A DNA stretch of 64,000 nucleotides from Marinobacter sp. ATCH36 (GCF_023555055.1 NZ_JAMJPL010000001.1:1116001-1180000); one strand, 5' to 3'; shown: positions 1 to 10,036, counted from the stretch's first letter. Program-made: numbers and translations. The notes: a model not told the origin generated them from the letters alone.

Positions 1-1100
1 TTGGTTAGCAACCCGGCGCCGGGTTGGAAATCCTTGTTGGGATCTTCGGCATAGATCCGGGCCTGAATGGCGTGGCCGGAAGGCCTGAGCTTGCCTTCCA
101 GCTCTGCCAGATCCGCCAGGGTGCCGGCGCCCAGTTCCACCATCCAGCGCACCAGGTCGACGCTGTATACCTGCTCGGTCACGCCGTGCTCTACCTGTAA
201 GCGGGTGTTCACTTCCAGGAAGTAGAATTCAGTAGTGTCCGGGTCGTAGATGAACTCCACGGTACCGGCACTGCGGTAGTCAATGCTTTCCCCAAGCTGG
301 CGAGCAGTGGCGTGCATGCGGGTGCGGACATCGTCGGTCAGCCCCGGCGCCGGTGCTTCCTCGATCACCTTCTGGTTGCGGCGCTGGGCGGAGCAGTCAC
401 GCTCACCCAGGGCCAGAACCTGACCGGCACCGTCGCCAAACAGCTGCACTTCGATGTGGCGGGCATGCTCCACGAATTTTTCCAGGAACACGCCGCTGTT
501 GCTGAAGTTGTTCTGGCTCAGGCGCTGGACCGATTCGAAGCTTTTGCTCAGATCCCCGGCGCTGTAACAGCGGGACATGCCAATGCCGCCGCCACCGGCG
601 GTGCTTTTCAGCATCACCGGGTAGCCGATGGTGTCGGCGGCTTTCAGGGCTTCGTCCAGGTCGGTCAGCAGGCCAGTACCGGGTAACAGCGGCACGCCAG
701 CTTCCTCGGCCAGGGCCCGGGCGGTGTGCTTGAGACCGAATTGCTCCATCTGTTCCGGCGTTGGGCCAAGGAATACAACACCCTCAGCGTCGCAACGACG
801 GGCAAAGTCGGCATTCTCACTGAGAAAACCATAGCCGGGATGGATCGCACCGGCACCACTCTTGCGGATCACCTCGAACAACTTGTCCTGTTCCAGATAG
901 GTCGCGGCCGCCGAACCTTCGCCCAGCGAATACGCCTCGTCCGCTTGGCGCACATGCAGGGAATCTGCGTCCGCTTCGTTATAGACCACCACCGAGGTAA
1001 TGCCCATGGCCCGCAGGGTACGGATCACCCGGCAGGCGATGGCGCCGCGGTTGGCAATCAGAACTTTGTCGGGGTTATTGAGGGCGCCGTTCAGCTCCAT
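1..1100 (-). CDS. Guanidine carboxylase (urea carboxylase family), N-terminal part, cut by window edge
   Basis: Biotin-dependent carboxylase; only the first 366 residues are in the window. The N-terminus reads [22 protein letters not shown], a typical biotin carboxylase start (NRGAIACR), followed by the glycine-rich ATP-grasp loop (GGGGIGMS). The biotin carboxylase half is covered; carboxyltransferase and biotinyl parts would lie left of base 1. ATG at 1100 overlaps the end of the preceding DUF1989 gene by 10 bases, so the two are translationally coupled. Homologues are usually annotated urea carboxylase, but enzymes behind a guanidine-I riboswitch and beside paired DUF1989 proteins are known to carboxylate guanidine, ATP-dependently, as step one toward allophanate. 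I infer guanidine as substrate from that context. Confidence 0.9.
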   Translation of the reverse strand, partial: MELNGALNNPDKVLIANRGAIACRVIRTLRAMGITSVVVYNEADADSLHVRQADEAYSLGEGSAAATYLEQDKLFEVIRKSGAGAIHPGYGFLSENADFARRCDAEGVVFLGPTPEQMEQFGLKHTARALAEEAGVPLLPGTGLLTDLDEALKAADTIGYPVMLKSTAGGGGIGMSRCYSAGDLSKSFESVQRLSQNNFSNSGVFLEKFVEHARHIEVQLFGDGAGQVLALGERDCSAQRRNQKVIEEAPAPGLTDDVRTRMHATARQLGESIDYRSAGTVEFIYDPDTTEFYFLEVNTRLQVEHGVTEQVYSVDLVRWMVELGAGTLADLAELEGKLRPSGHAIQARIYAEDPNKDFQPGAGLLT

Positions 1101-1729
1101 ACCAGCACCTCGATCGGTGTCGGGTTCCAGCCGTTGCAGGGGTTGTTCAGCTGCGGGCAGTTGGAAATCATTACCAGCACGTCCATTGCCGCTTTCAGTT
1201 CCACGTACTTGCCAGCGTCGGAAATGCCGTCTTCAAAGGTCAGGCCCCCGTCGGCGGTCACCGGTACGTTCATGAAGAAGTTGATGTTGTGGGTGATGTC
1301 CCGCTTGGTCATTCCCAGCTCTTCGTGCTCGGTAACGGCCACCAGCCAGCTGTCGCGGCAGGCGTGCATGCACTTTTTCTCCAGGGCATAACGGGTGGTG
1401 TTGCTCTCTGCCGCGCAGGCGCCGCCCAGGGTGTCGTGGCGGCCGCAGGTGTCGGCGGTAATCTCCAGCATCACGTTGTTTTCCGAAGACATCAGCTTAG
1501 AGCCGGCGGTCAGATACACATTGCCCTGCTCGCGGATGGTGTCCACGGCGCTGTAACGCTCGGTGGGGTTGTGGGCGTTATAGAACAGGGTGTCGGCGGC
1601 CTGGTTGCCCTCCAGGTCGAGAATGCGGACGGTCTCGCCGGCCTTCACCACTTTGAGGAAATACTCGCCCGCCGGCACGGTTTCACGAAAGGCGGCGTTG
1701 TCGGGTGTCAGTGCACTTTGTTTAATCAT
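1091..1729 (-). CDS. DUF1989 protein, probable carboxyguanidine deiminase subunit (UAAP2 type)
   Basis: A 212-residue DUF1989 protein, the shorter of two adjacent paralogues usually called urea amidolyase-associated proteins. In characterised systems the two form a heteromeric carboxyguanidine deiminase (CgdAB) that turns carboxyguanidine into allophanate plus ammonia. The family look is clear: the [12 protein letters not shown] segment near residue 40, a Cys-containing stretch ([15 protein letters not shown]) and the C-terminal [13 protein letters not shown] tail. It follows the longer paralogue after 12 bases and overlaps the carboxylase start. Which paralogue corresponds to CgdA or CgdB cannot be settled from sequence here. 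Confidence 0.88.
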   Translation of the reverse strand: MIKQSALTPDNAAFRETVPAGEYFLKVVKAGETVRILDLEGNQAADTLFYNAHNPTERYSAVDTIREQGNVYLTAGSKLMSSENNVMLEITADTCGRHDTLGGACAAESNTTRYALEKKCMHACRDSWLVAVTEHEELGMTKRDITHNINFFMNVPVTADGGLTFEDGISDAGKYVELKAAMDVLVMISNCPQLNNPCNGWNPTPIEVLVWS

Positions 1730-1741
1730 TTCCGGCCTCCG

Positions 1742-2476
1742 TTACTGGAACAGGTGGTACAGGGCGTTATTGGCGAAGGCGCGGGTGGCCTCCGGTGACG
1801 AGGTCTTGCAAGGGTCGGCATCGGTGACCGGAGCTGCCTTGAAGAGCTGATAACGCACAGGGTGGCTCGGGTATTCGCTGGCGGTGTCCAGTGGGTGCGG
1901 GCAGGTATGCAGCACCACGATGGTGTCCATCTCGAATCGCAGGTCCACGGTGGCACCGGCATGGGAGGCATCGCTGACAAGAGTCATATTGCCGTCGTCG
2001 TCGGTTTTTACCTTGCTGAACCAGTTCAGGTTTGCGGTGAGGTCCTTTTTGCCCAGCCCGTACTTGGCGATTTCGTTCAGAAAGCTGGTCAGGCCATTGC
2101 GATGATAGTGATTGTGGGCCTGCTGGTAGGTCTTTTTGCCCCAGCGCTGTTCCACCAACTCGGCATTGCAGGTGCCGCTGACGGTGTCATGCCAGCCCAG
2201 GTCGTCGCGAATAATGGACGCGAATACGCGGCCCATATCGGAGAGCAGAACATGACCTTTGGTGAGTTTGAAGGTGTGCTGGTTTTTCAGGGTGTCCGGC
2301 ATGTTGTACCGCTCGAGGGTATTTTCGGGGTTGTACATCAACATGCCGACGTTGGCACCACCGGTTTCGTCAATCAGGCGCAGCACGTGGCCGCGACGCA
2401 TGATGAAAGACCAGTGGGATCCGCCGGGAATCAGATCGTCGTAAAGGGGGGCTGCGGTAGTGCTGGAGTCGAGCAT
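1742..2476 (-). CDS. DUF1989 protein, probable carboxyguanidine deiminase subunit (UAAP1 type)
   Basis: A 244-residue DUF1989 protein and first gene of the riboswitch-controlled operon. It shares the paralogue's layout: a cupin-like beginning (GGSHWSFIMRRGHVLRLID), the GANVGMLMYNPENTLERYN segment, a Cys near the HDTVSGTC motif, and a C-terminal HP(L)DTASEYPSHPV tail. The ATG at 2476 is preceded by AGAAGGAAAAGG, a good ribosome binding site. Expected to act with the next gene as a carboxyguanidine deiminase. The role follows from family and riboswitch context, not from a visible catalytic signature alone. Confidence 0.88.
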   Translation of the reverse strand: MLDSSTTAAPLYDDLIPGGSHWSFIMRRGHVLRLIDETGGANVGMLMYNPENTLERYNMPDTLKNQHTFKLTKGHVLLSDMGRVFASIIRDDLGWHDTVSGTCNAELVEQRWGKKTYQQAHNHYHRNGLTSFLNEIAKYGLGKKDLTANLNWFSKVKTDDDGNMTLVSDASHAGATVDLRFEMDTIVVLHTCPHPLDTASEYPSHPVRYQLFKAAPVTDADPCKTSSPEATRAFANNALYHLFQ

Positions 2477-2502
2477 CGCCTTTTCCTTCTGGTTCGGGTA
2501 TC

Positions 2503-2530
2503 AAAAAAAACGAGAGACGTCAGTCACTGA
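2503..2530 (-). terminator. Riboswitch expression platform: CUCUCG followed by U8
   Basis: Immediately 3' of the aptamer on the minus strand the RNA reads CUCUCG (2516-2511) followed by eight U (2510-2503). CUCUCG is complementary to the conserved CGAGAG of the aptamer (2588-2583). Pairing of the two would break the aptamer and place a stem directly before the U-tract, that is a terminator in the ligand-free state. A small local hairpin (UCAGU-G-ACUGA, 2530-2520) also sits here. Inferred from complementarity only. Confidence 0.5.
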
Positions 2531-2535
2531 ACGAT

Positions 2536-2640
2536 CCTCCCGGGCTTTTGTCCCGCCGTGTAACCTTGGAAAAGGTCGTCAACTCTCGGACCAGTCACCT
2601 GTTTCACCCTCATGGTGGTTGTCAGGCCGGAACCCTAGTT
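2536..2640 (-). promoter_or_regulatory. Guanidine-I riboswitch (ykkC class) aptamer
   Basis: On the minus strand the three blocks of the ykkC/guanidine-I consensus appear in order: CUAGGGUUCCG at the 5' end (about 2638-2628), then ACUGGUCCGAGAG (about 2595-2583), then ACACGGCGGGACAAAAGCCCGGGAGG (about 2562-2536, conserved parts ACACGG, GGGACAAAAGCCC and GGGAG). Length, order and spacing fit the class. It lies 60 bases upstream of the first DUF1989 gene and points into it. The class binds free guanidine and turns expression on. This fixes the operon as guanidine-responsive. Confidence 0.95.
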
Positions 2641-3026
2641 GGCTATTTGTCAGATTGTTGCGCGTTGATGTTGGTTTCAGTAACCGACTTCTCGCTGCGT
2701 AATCTGTAAGTTGCAGAGTCCATGCCAACTAGCTAACCGGCTGTTCTCCCTTGGTTTTATTTCTGTCGTTCGAGGAATGCTGCTTTCTGACGGGGCGTGC
2801 GCACCGCATTGGTGCGTAGGTGGGGCTCTGGCGGTGCAAATTTTATTTAACACCGGCCCTGGACACGCAGCCCGCTACTGCCGCGGTCCTTAGGCCATCT
2901 ACTACCAAGGGAGGAGTTTTTCACCTCTATCGAATCATTCAACTATCCCGTGCCGGGGTCTACATTGATTGGGTAAACGCGAAAGGCCGCGTTGCCCTTC
3001 GACAAACACAACAAGAGGTCGAGACC

Positions 3027-4547
3027 ATGATCTACAAGAATCCCGGTGAGGAAGGCTCAGTCGTCTCCTTCAAATCACGTTATGAAAACTACATTGGCGG
3101 CGAGTGGGTGGCCCCTGTCAAAGGCCAGTACTTTGAAAACATCACCCCCGTGACCGGCGATGTGATCTGTGAAATCCCCCGCTCCCAGGCCGAAGATGTT
3201 GATCTTGCCCTGGACGCTGCCCACAAGGCTGCGCCAGCCTGGGGCAAGACCTCGACCACCGAGCGTTCCAATATCCTGCTTAAAATTGCTGACCGCATCG
3301 AGCAGAACATCGAAATGCTGGCTGTGGCGGAAACCTGGGACAACGGTAAAGCCGTTCGCGAAACCGTTAACGCCGACCTGCCCCTGGCGGTAGATCACTT
3401 CCGTTACTTTGCCGGTTGTATCCGCGCCCAGGAAGACACTTCCAGCGCCATCGACAACAACACCGTGGCTTATCACTACCATGAGCCGCTGGGCGTTGTG
3501 GGCCAGATCATTCCCTGGAACTTCCCGCTGCTGATGGCGGTCTGGAAGCTGGCTCCGTGCCTGGCGGCGGGTAACTGTACGGTGATGAAACCGGCCGAGC
3601 AGACGCCGGCCAGCATCCTGATCCTGATGGACCTGATCGGTGACCTGTTACCACCGGGCGTGATCAACATCGTCAACGGTTACGGTATCGAGGCGGGCCA
3701 GGCCCTGGCTTCCAGCAAACGCATCGCCAAGATCGCGTTTACTGGCTCAACTCCTGTCGGTGCCCACATTCTCAAGTGCGCGGCTGAAAACATCATCCCG
3801 TCCACTGTGGAATTGGGTGGCAAGTCCCCCAACATCTATTTCTCCGATGTGATGCAGGCCGAGCCGGAATTCGTCGACAAATGTGTGGAAGGTCTGGTTC
3901 TGGCGTTCTTCAACCAGGGCGAAGTCTGTACCTGTCCGTCCCGTGCCCTGGTGCAAGAGGATATGTACGACGAGTTCATGGCCAAAGTCATCGAACGCAC
4001 CAAGTCGATCAAGCGTGGCAACCCGCTGGACACCGACGTACAGGTAGGTGCGCAGGCGTCCAAGGAGCAGTTCGACAAGATCATGTCCTACCTTGAAATC
4101 GGCAAACAGGAAGGCGCGGAAGTGCTGACCGGTGGTGGCGTCGAGGAAATGGAAGGCCAGTACAAAAATGGCTTCTATGTCCAGCCCACGCTGCTGAAAG
4201 GCAGGAACGACATGCGGGTATTCCAGGAAGAAATCTTCGGTCCGGTGGTGGGTGTAACCACTTTCAAGGACGAGGAAGAAGCCCTGGCGATTGCCAACGA
4301 CACCGAGTTTGGCCTGGGTGCTGGCTTGTGGACCCGCGACATCAACCGTGCCTATCGCATGGGCCGTGCCATTCAGGCGGGCCGCGTATGGACCAACTGC
4401 TATCATCAATACCCGGCTCACGCCGCCTTTGGTGGTTACAAGAAGTCCGGCGTTGGTCGCGAAAACCACAAGATGGCGCTGGACCATTATCAGCAGACCA
4501 AGAACCTGCTGGTCAGCTACGACATCAACCCGCTGGGCTTCTTCTGA
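3027..4547 (+). CDS. exaC: NAD-dependent aldehyde dehydrogenase, ExaC type
   Basis: A 506-residue aldehyde dehydrogenase that oxidises acetaldehyde (and other short aldehydes) from alcohol oxidation to the acid. Visible motifs: the Glu base in [10 protein letters not shown], the catalytic Cys in [11 protein letters not shown], and the NAD-binding FTGSTPVG. I chose ATG 3027 ([21 protein letters not shown]) because it gives the usual family length; the frame is open further upstream but without family similarity. It precedes pqqA by 334 bases, as in the ethanol oxidation region of Pseudomonas aeruginosa, although exaA and exaB are not in the window. The 386 bases between the riboswitch and this start hold its promoter; I could not assign a convincing -10/-35. 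Confidence 0.93.
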   Translation: MIYKNPGEEGSVVSFKSRYENYIGGEWVAPVKGQYFENITPVTGDVICEIPRSQAEDVDLALDAAHKAAPAWGKTSTTERSNILLKIADRIEQNIEMLAVAETWDNGKAVRETVNADLPLAVDHFRYFAGCIRAQEDTSSAIDNNTVAYHYHEPLGVVGQIIPWNFPLLMAVWKLAPCLAAGNCTVMKPAEQTPASILILMDLIGDLLPPGVINIVNGYGIEAGQALASSKRIAKIAFTGSTPVGAHILKCAAENIIPSTVELGGKSPNIYFSDVMQAEPEFVDKCVEGLVLAFFNQGEVCTCPSRALVQEDMYDEFMAKVIERTKSIKRGNPLDTDVQVGAQASKEQFDKIMSYLEIGKQEGAEVLTGGGVEEMEGQYKNGFYVQPTLLKGRNDMRVFQEEIFGPVVGVTTFKDEEEALAIANDTEFGLGAGLWTRDINRAYRMGRAIQAGRVWTNCYHQYPAHAAFGGYKKSGVGRENHKMALDHYQQTKNLLVSYDINPLGFF

Positions 4548-4672
4548 GCCTGGTAATGCAATAACTGTTGTGCCCGGGTCTGTCCACACTGGCCCGGTGG
4601 CGAGTCAGCACATGGATGTGCACTTTCTTCCCCGGTGACTGGCCGGGGTACGTGGGTTTTCCTGCCATTTTC

Positions 4673-4696
4673 AGGCCCTTCCCGGGGCCTTTTTTG
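4673..4696 (+). terminator. Rho-independent terminator after exaC
   Basis: Perfect six-base-pair stem AGGCCC/GGGCCT with a short loop, followed by a run of T. It separates exaC from pqqA. The remainder of the 334-base gap (4548-4881) shows no other gene; an ACCGG-N4-CCGGT inverted repeat lies at 4821-4834, just upstream of pqqA, and could be an operator. Confidence 0.8.
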
Positions 4697-4881
4697 TTGC
4701 TACCGCCGCGTTCACGGAGATGGTCCGAAAGGATGAGTTTCGTGCCTTGGATCCATCGAAAATCAGTCCCAAAGTACCATATTTGCCCATCCGGAGACTG
4801 GGTAGGATTGACAGTGAGTTACCGGAAAGCCGGTTACCGGACCCTGTAATGCCACAACAATCACGATAAGAGGTAAGCATC

Positions 4882-4953
4882 ATGTGGACCAAACCAGCCT
4901 ATGAAGACCTGCGGATCGGCTTCGAAGTCACCATGTACTTCGCCAACCGCTGA
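4882..4953 (+). CDS. pqqA: PQQ precursor peptide PqqA
   Basis: A 23-residue peptide, [23 protein letters not shown], the ribosomal substrate from which pyrroloquinoline quinone is made. The Glu and Tyr that become cross-linked are at positions 15 and 19 (E-V-T-M-Y spacing). It has the usual length for the family, is preceded by an AGAGGT ribosome binding site, and sits first in the pqq operon 53 bases before pqqB. Confidence 0.97.
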   Translation: MWTKPAYEDLRIGFEVTMYFANR

Positions 4954-5006
4954 GAACCGATGGCCAGCCGCTGTGTGCTGGCCATTTTTGTTCTGGAGTT
5001 CCTGCC

Positions 5007-5936
5007 ATGCAAATCCGTATCCTTGGTTCCGCTGCCGGCGGCGGTTTTCCCCAGTGGAACTGCAACTGCGCCAACTGCGAAGGTTTCCGTAAGGGCACCC
5101 TGAACGCTACAGCGCGCACCCAGTCATCCATTGCCATCAGCGAGGACGGTGTAAGCTGGATTCTTTGCAACGCCTCCCCGGATATCCGCGCTCAGCTGGC
5201 GTCCTTCGGCGCCATGCAGCCTGCACGTGCCGTGCGGGATACCGGCATTGGTGCCGTGTTGCTGATTGACAGCCAGGTGGACCACACCACGGGCCTGTTA
5301 ATGCTGCGCGAAGGCCTGCCGCTGGATGTCTGGTGTACGGCGCAGGTTCATGAAGACCTCAGTACCGGTTTCCCGCTGTTCCGCATGCTGGAACACTGGA
5401 ACGGTGGCCCCCGTTGGTGCGAAGTGCCCTGTACCGATGAGCAGTCCTTTACCATACCCTGTGCACCGTCTCTGAAGCTGACAGCCATTCCGCTGCTGAG
5501 CAATGCGCCGCCGTATTCGCCCCGCCGGAATCACCCGCATCCGGGCGACAACATTGGCCTGTTCATTGAGGACACACGCAGCGGAGAAACCGTGATGTAC
5601 GCGCCGGGACTGGGGCAGCCCGACGAGCAGATCCTGCAATGGATGCGCAAGGCCGATACGCTGCTGGTGGATGGTACCGTCTGGCACGACGATGAAATGT
5701 TGCGCTGCGAAGTGGGTACGCGCACGGGGCAGGAAATGGGGCATCTGGCCCAGAGTGGTCCCGGCGGCATGATCGAAGTGCTCGGTATTATGCCGGCAAA
5801 GCGGAAGATTCTTATCCATATCAACAACACCAATCCCATTCTCGATGAAGACTCGCCTGAACGGGCTGTGCTGGCGATGCACGGCATTGAGGTGTCTTTT
5901 GACGGAATGCATCTGGATATGGCGGTGCCCTCATGA
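5007..5936 (+). CDS. pqqB: PQQ biosynthesis protein PqqB
   Basis: A 309-residue metallo-beta-lactamase-fold protein of PQQ synthesis, proposed to hydroxylate a tyrosine-derived intermediate. The N-terminus carries the family signature [19 protein letters not shown] with the NCNCANC cysteine cluster (metal site). It overlaps pqqC by four bases (ATGA), typical of coupled translation. Length is normal for the family. Confidence 0.96.
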   Translation: MQIRILGSAAGGGFPQWNCNCANCEGFRKGTLNATARTQSSIAISEDGVSWILCNASPDIRAQLASFGAMQPARAVRDTGIGAVLLIDSQVDHTTGLLMLREGLPLDVWCTAQVHEDLSTGFPLFRMLEHWNGGPRWCEVPCTDEQSFTIPCAPSLKLTAIPLLSNAPPYSPRRNHPHPGDNIGLFIEDTRSGETVMYAPGLGQPDEQILQWMRKADTLLVDGTVWHDDEMLRCEVGTRTGQEMGHLAQSGPGGMIEVLGIMPAKRKILIHINNTNPILDEDSPERAVLAMHGIEVSFDGMHLDMAVPS

Positions 5937-6688
5937 ATGCCCTCGCGACCCCGGTGCTGAATCGTAAGGATTTTGAGCAGGCGCTGCGGGCCAAAGGCCA
6001 GTATTACCATATACACCACCCGTACCATAAAGCCATGTATGGCGGCGATTGCTCGCCGGAACAGATCCGTGGCTGGGTGGCCAATCGGTACTATTACCAG
6101 ATCAATATTCCCCGCAAGGATGCCGCCATCATGGCCAACTGCCCGGATGCTTCCGTGCGCCGGTTATGGTTGCAGCGGGTGCTGGATCACGATGGTCATG
6201 GTGAGGATGAGGGCGGTATCGAAGCCTGGCTCAGCCTGGCGGAAGCGGTGGGACTCACCCGTGAAGAAGTGATTGACCAGCGTCACGTGCTGCCCGGTGT
6301 GCGTTTTGCGGTGGATGCCTATCTGAACTTTGCCCGGAGGGCGACCTGGCAGGAAGCGGCCTGTTCATCCCTGACCGAGCTGTTTGCTCCGGAAATCCAC
6401 CAGTCCCGGCTGGACAGCTGGCCCCAACACTATCCCTGGATAAAAACCGACGGTTACGTGTATTTCCGCAAGCGGTTGTCGGAAGCGCGTCGGGATGTAG
6501 AGCATGGGCTGGACATTACCCTGGATCATTTTACAACTGCACCACAGCAGGTACGTGCCCTGGAAATTCTTCAATTCAAACTGGATATCTTATGGTCGAT
6601 GTTGGATGCCCTGACTATGGCTTATCAGCACCAGACGCCACCGTATCATACCGTCACCGACCAGCCCGTGTGGCACCGGGGGCTGTGA
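5933..6688 (+). CDS. pqqC: PQQ synthase PqqC
   Basis: Cofactor-free oxidase of 251 residues performing the last ring closure and eight-electron oxidation to PQQ. The helical PqqC fold is indicated by [14 protein letters not shown] near the start, [20 protein letters not shown] and the [12 protein letters not shown] segment. Its ATG overlaps the pqqB stop by four bases, and its TGA overlaps the pqqD ATG (TGATG). Confidence 0.97.
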   Translation: MNALATPVLNRKDFEQALRAKGQYYHIHHPYHKAMYGGDCSPEQIRGWVANRYYYQINIPRKDAAIMANCPDASVRRLWLQRVLDHDGHGEDEGGIEAWLSLAEAVGLTREEVIDQRHVLPGVRFAVDAYLNFARRATWQEAACSSLTELFAPEIHQSRLDSWPQHYPWIKTDGYVYFRKRLSEARRDVEHGLDITLDHFTTAPQQVRALEILQFKLDILWSMLDALTMAYQHQTPPYHTVTDQPVWHRGL

Positions 6689-6963
6689 TGGGCATTTCCA
6701 TGGAACAGATACCGCGGCTGCGCCCGGGTTTCCGGTTTCAGTGGGAGCCAGCCCAGAACGCTCATGTGTTGCTGTATCCGGAGGGCATGGTGCGGCTGAA
6801 TGGCAGCGCCGGTGCAGTACTCAAGGAAGTGGATGGCCAACGCAATGTGGCGGATATCGTGGCGCTCCTGGAGCAGCAGTTTCCGGATGCGGGGTCCCTG
6901 TTGGAAGATGTCAGCGACTTCCTGAAAGATGCCGAACAACAACACTGGATAGTGTTCACATGA
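6688..6963 (+). CDS. pqqD: PqqA-binding chaperone PqqD
   Basis: A 91-residue RRE-type peptide chaperone that presents PqqA to the radical SAM enzyme PqqE. I take ATG 6688 ([20 protein letters not shown]), which overlaps the pqqC stop by one base and gives the family length; longer in-frame starts lie inside pqqC. The stretch [22 protein letters not shown] is characteristic. Confidence 0.95.
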   Translation: MGISMEQIPRLRPGFRFQWEPAQNAHVLLYPEGMVRLNGSAGAVLKEVDGQRNVADIVALLEQQFPDAGSLLEDVSDFLKDAEQQHWIVFT

Positions 6964-8114
6964 ACGGCCACCACGCCATGCCCGCCGGTGATCGCCCCGG
7001 GATCGGGCCGCCGCTATGGTTGCTGGCGGAGTTGACCTACCGCTGTCCATTGCAGTGCCCCTATTGTTCCAACCCCCTGGATTTCGCCCAGACCCAGCAG
7101 GAGTTGACCACTGAAGAATGGGTGAGGGTGTTGCGCCAGGGGCGTGAAATGGGCGCAGCGCAACTGGGTTTTTCCGGCGGCGAACCACTGGTGCGCCAGG
7201 ACCTGGCTGAACTGATAGCAGAGGCACGGCAACTGGGTTACTACACCAATCTGATCACTTCGGGGCTGGGGCTTACGGAAGCCAAGGTCAACGCTTTCCG
7301 GGATGCCGGGCTGGATCATATTCAGGTCAGTTTCCAGGCCTCGGACCCTGAATTGAACAATGCTGTTGCCGGCTCCCGCAAGGCTTTTGACCACAAACTG
7401 GCCATGGCCCGCGCAGTGAAAGAAGCGGGCTATCCGATGGTGCTCAACTTCGTGATCCACCGCCATAATATCCACCAGATGGAAGACATCATCAGCCTGT
7501 GCGAGCGTTTGGGTGCGGATTACGTCGAGCTGGCCACCTGCCAGTATTACGGTTGGGCGTTTGAAAACCGCGAAGGATTGATGCCCTCCAAAGCACAACT
7601 GGAAAAGGCGGAGGCGGAAGTGAATGCTTACCGCGAACGCCTGACGGCCAGCGGTTCGGCCATGAAGCTGATCTTTGTTACCCCGGATTATTATGAGGAG
7701 CGGCTCAAGGCCTGCATGAACGGCTGGGGCAGCCTGTTCCTGACCGTGGCCCCGGATGGCACGGCATTGCCTTGCCACAGTGCCCGATTGTTACCTATCG
7801 AATTTCCCAATGTGCGGGAATCGTCGCTACACTCCATCTGGTATGACAGCCCGGGTTTCAATCATTACCGGGGCGATAGCTGGATGCCGGAGCCCTGCCG
7901 CTCCTGCGATGAAAAAGACAAGGATTTCGGTGGCTGTCGCTGCCAGGCCTATCTGCTGACCGGCAATGCTGACAACGCCGACCCGGTCTGCAGCAAGTCG
8001 CCCCACCACGACCGCATCCTCGCCGCTCGCAAAGCGGCGGACCACGCCACCGCCGGGTTGGAGGAGCTGACCTATCGCAACGCCGACAACTCCCGGTTGT
8101 TCTTCAGGGGCTGA
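6960..8114 (+). CDS. pqqE: PqqA peptide cyclase PqqE (radical SAM)
   Basis: A 384-residue radical SAM/SPASM enzyme that forms the Glu-Tyr carbon-carbon bond in PqqA. The SAM cluster motif CPLQCPYC (CX3CX2C) is at about residues 31-38, and the SPASM cysteines are at the C-terminus ([19 protein letters not shown] and a later C). ATG 6960 overlaps the pqqD stop by four bases and places the family N-terminus correctly. Confidence 0.96.
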   Translation: MNGHHAMPAGDRPGIGPPLWLLAELTYRCPLQCPYCSNPLDFAQTQQELTTEEWVRVLRQGREMGAAQLGFSGGEPLVRQDLAELIAEARQLGYYTNLITSGLGLTEAKVNAFRDAGLDHIQVSFQASDPELNNAVAGSRKAFDHKLAMARAVKEAGYPMVLNFVIHRHNIHQMEDIISLCERLGADYVELATCQYYGWAFENREGLMPSKAQLEKAEAEVNAYRERLTASGSAMKLIFVTPDYYEERLKACMNGWGSLFLTVAPDGTALPCHSARLLPIEFPNVRESSLHSIWYDSPGFNHYRGDSWMPEPCRSCDEKDKDFGGCRCQAYLLTGNADNADPVCSKSPHHDRILAARKAADHATAGLEELTYRNADNSRLFFRG

Positions 8115-8208
8115 TACGCCAGATAAATCTATATCCTCGCCGCTTTCCGCAGAGCAGGCCTCCGCTGCGTTTATTCAGCGGGGAGCGCTGACAGCCTCGA
8201 AGGCGGGT

Positions 8209-9978
8209 GTGTTTTGGCTGGAGTTTGATCCTGCCACAGGCAACAACCTGCTCAGAAAGGCAACCGAAGAGGGGCCCCGGCCCGTAACTCCCTTAGACTT
8301 TGGTATTCGCAGCCAGGTTAATGGATACGGCGGTGGTGCGTTATGTACCGGGCCAGAGGCCCTGTTTGCAGTGGAGGCATCCGGACAGCAGATTCATCGC
8401 ATTGACCCGGTCACAGGCTACACCGAAGCCTTAACCTGTTCCCCGGATGCCTGCTTCGGCGGGCTGGTGTTGGACGATTGCCATCATCGTGTTCTGGCTG
8501 TAAGAGAAAGTGCGGGACGGCAGCAGCTGGTGGCCGTGCAGGGTTACAACAACCTTGTGTACCTGCACGATAGCGAGGACTTTTACAGCGCCCCGGCGCT
8601 GTCCGCCAGTGGTACGCGCATTGCCTGGGTGAGCTGGTCACTGCCGGACATGCCTTGGGTAAAGTCTGTTCTCTGGGTCGCGGAGATTGACCAGGATGGA
8701 ATGCTGCTCCGTGCAAGCCCCTGCCAGACACCCGCTGATGGCAGCGTCCAGCAGCCAGTGTTTGAGGGCGAAGAGCTGTACGTGCTGTCGGATCACGAAG
8801 GCTGGTGGCAGCCCTGGCATGTATCCCTCACAGCAGGGCAGGCCAAATGGATGTGCCTCGACGCGACGGCTTCGGATCACGCGAGTGCGCCCTGGCAATT
8901 GGGAGAATGTCATTATTGGCCACTGGGGGAGGGTGGTTGGGCCTGGGTGCGCTATGTTTCCGGGAGTGGGGAGCTATGGCTGAAGCGGTCTGCTGAGTCG
9001 CCACCAGTGAGGACCGCCACGGGCTACACAGACTTTCGACACCTGGCGGTGCTCAGCGGTAATATTTATTGTATCGCCCGGTCGGCTAACCGGCTTGACT
9101 CGGTATTGGCAATAAATCCTGCAACCGGTCGGATCGTCACGCTTGCAGGGGGCGAAATACCGTTCCCTCATGTCTCAGTCGTTGTGCCTGCAACATTCCG
9201 GATTCCCTCTTCGGATAGCGTGCGTGAGGAGGTCAGTGGATTCTGGTATCCGCCGGCCGATCCCGTATCTGCAAAAGCTCCTCCACCATTAATCCTGATT
9301 GCCCATGGTGGTCCCACATCGACCGCGTGGCCGGTATTCAACCCCCAGGTCCAGTTCTGGTGCCATCACGGGTTTGCAGTGGCGGAAGTCAATTATCGCG
9401 GTAGTGCGGGGTTCGGCCGGGATTACCGCCTGGCACTGGCCGGCAACTGGGGGCAGGCAGACGTTAAGGATATGGAGCGGGCGGCAGATTTTCTGGTGGC
9501 ATGTGGTCGGGCCGATGCCGGTCGACTGTTCATTCAGGGCCGAAGCTCAGGTGGATACACGGCTCTGATGGCCATGACTGGCAGCCAGCGTTTCCGGGCG
9601 GGTGCCAGCCTTTTCGGAGTCAGTGATCCTGCCCGTTTACGAGAGGTCACACACCGCTTCGAGTCAGGTTATCTGGACTGGCTCCTTGGGTCGCCAGACG
9701 AGTTTCCCGGTCGATGGCGCGAGCGCACGCCGGTGCTCCAGGCCCATCAAATTCGCCGGCCAATGATCTTTTTTCAGGGTGGGCAGGATCGTGTGGTAGT
9801 GCCGGCGCAGACCAGGGCAATGGTAAAGATGTTGGAGCAGAACGGAGAGGAGGTGGAACTCTGGTGGTTCGAGGAGGAAGGGCACGGGTTCCGGCAGCGC
9901 CACAACCAGATTGCGTTGCTGGAGAACCTTCTGTTGTTCTACCAGCGGTGTAGCCAAAAGTGCGATGATGGCGAATAG
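8209..9978 (+). CDS. pqqH: S9 prolyl oligopeptidase-family peptidase of the pqq cluster
   Basis: Serine peptidase with an N-terminal beta-propeller and a C-terminal alpha/beta-hydrolase domain: nucleophile in GRSSGGYTA, Asp in GGQDRVVVP, His in EEEGHGFRQ. The position between pqqE and ercA matches pqqH (PA1990) of P. aeruginosa; a role in processing PqqA or the cross-linked peptide is plausible but unproven. The first conventional start is GTG 8209, yet family-like coding sequence (SPLSAEQASAAF) continues upstream in frame to at least 8116, where no ATG, GTG or TTG occurs. An ACG at 8116 sits five bases after AGGGG. The true N-terminus is therefore uncertain by about 31 residues. Confidence 0.88.
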   Translation: MFWLEFDPATGNNLLRKATEEGPRPVTPLDFGIRSQVNGYGGGALCTGPEALFAVEASGQQIHRIDPVTGYTEALTCSPDACFGGLVLDDCHHRVLAVRESAGRQQLVAVQGYNNLVYLHDSEDFYSAPALSASGTRIAWVSWSLPDMPWVKSVLWVAEIDQDGMLLRASPCQTPADGSVQQPVFEGEELYVLSDHEGWWQPWHVSLTAGQAKWMCLDATASDHASAPWQLGECHYWPLGEGGWAWVRYVSGSGELWLKRSAESPPVRTATGYTDFRHLAVLSGNIYCIARSANRLDSVLAINPATGRIVTLAGGEIPFPHVSVVVPATFRIPSSDSVREEVSGFWYPPADPVSAKAPPPLILIAHGGPTSTAWPVFNPQVQFWCHHGFAVAEVNYRGSAGFGRDYRLALAGNWGQADVKDMERAADFLVACGRADAGRLFIQGRSSGGYTALMAMTGSQRFRAGASLFGVSDPARLREVTHRFESGYLDWLLGSPDEFPGRWRERTPVLQAHQIRRPMIFFQGGQDRVVVPAQTRAMVKMLEQNGEEVELWWFEEEGHGFRQRHNQIALLENLLLFYQRCSQKCDDGE

Positions 9979-10036
9979 CAGTTCAGGTAAACTTGAACTC
10001 GATATAACAACAATTGCATCGCTGAAGAGAACGCTC

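Noticed and set aside
2822..2838. Sigma-54-like GG-N10-GC element before exaC
   Set aside because: Several consensus positions are missing and such pairs occur by chance in GC-rich DNA; no enhancer-binding protein is adjacent.
2820..3026. N-terminal extension of exaC from 2820
   Set aside because: Family N-terminus begins at ATG 3027; the extension has no similarity in composition or pattern and covers the probable promoter.
8098..8120. Programmed frameshift from pqqE into pqqH at the AGGGGCTGA site
   Set aside because: The SD-like AGGGG is too close to the stop for a prfB-type shift, and pqqE ends at its usual length; an atypical start for pqqH is simpler.
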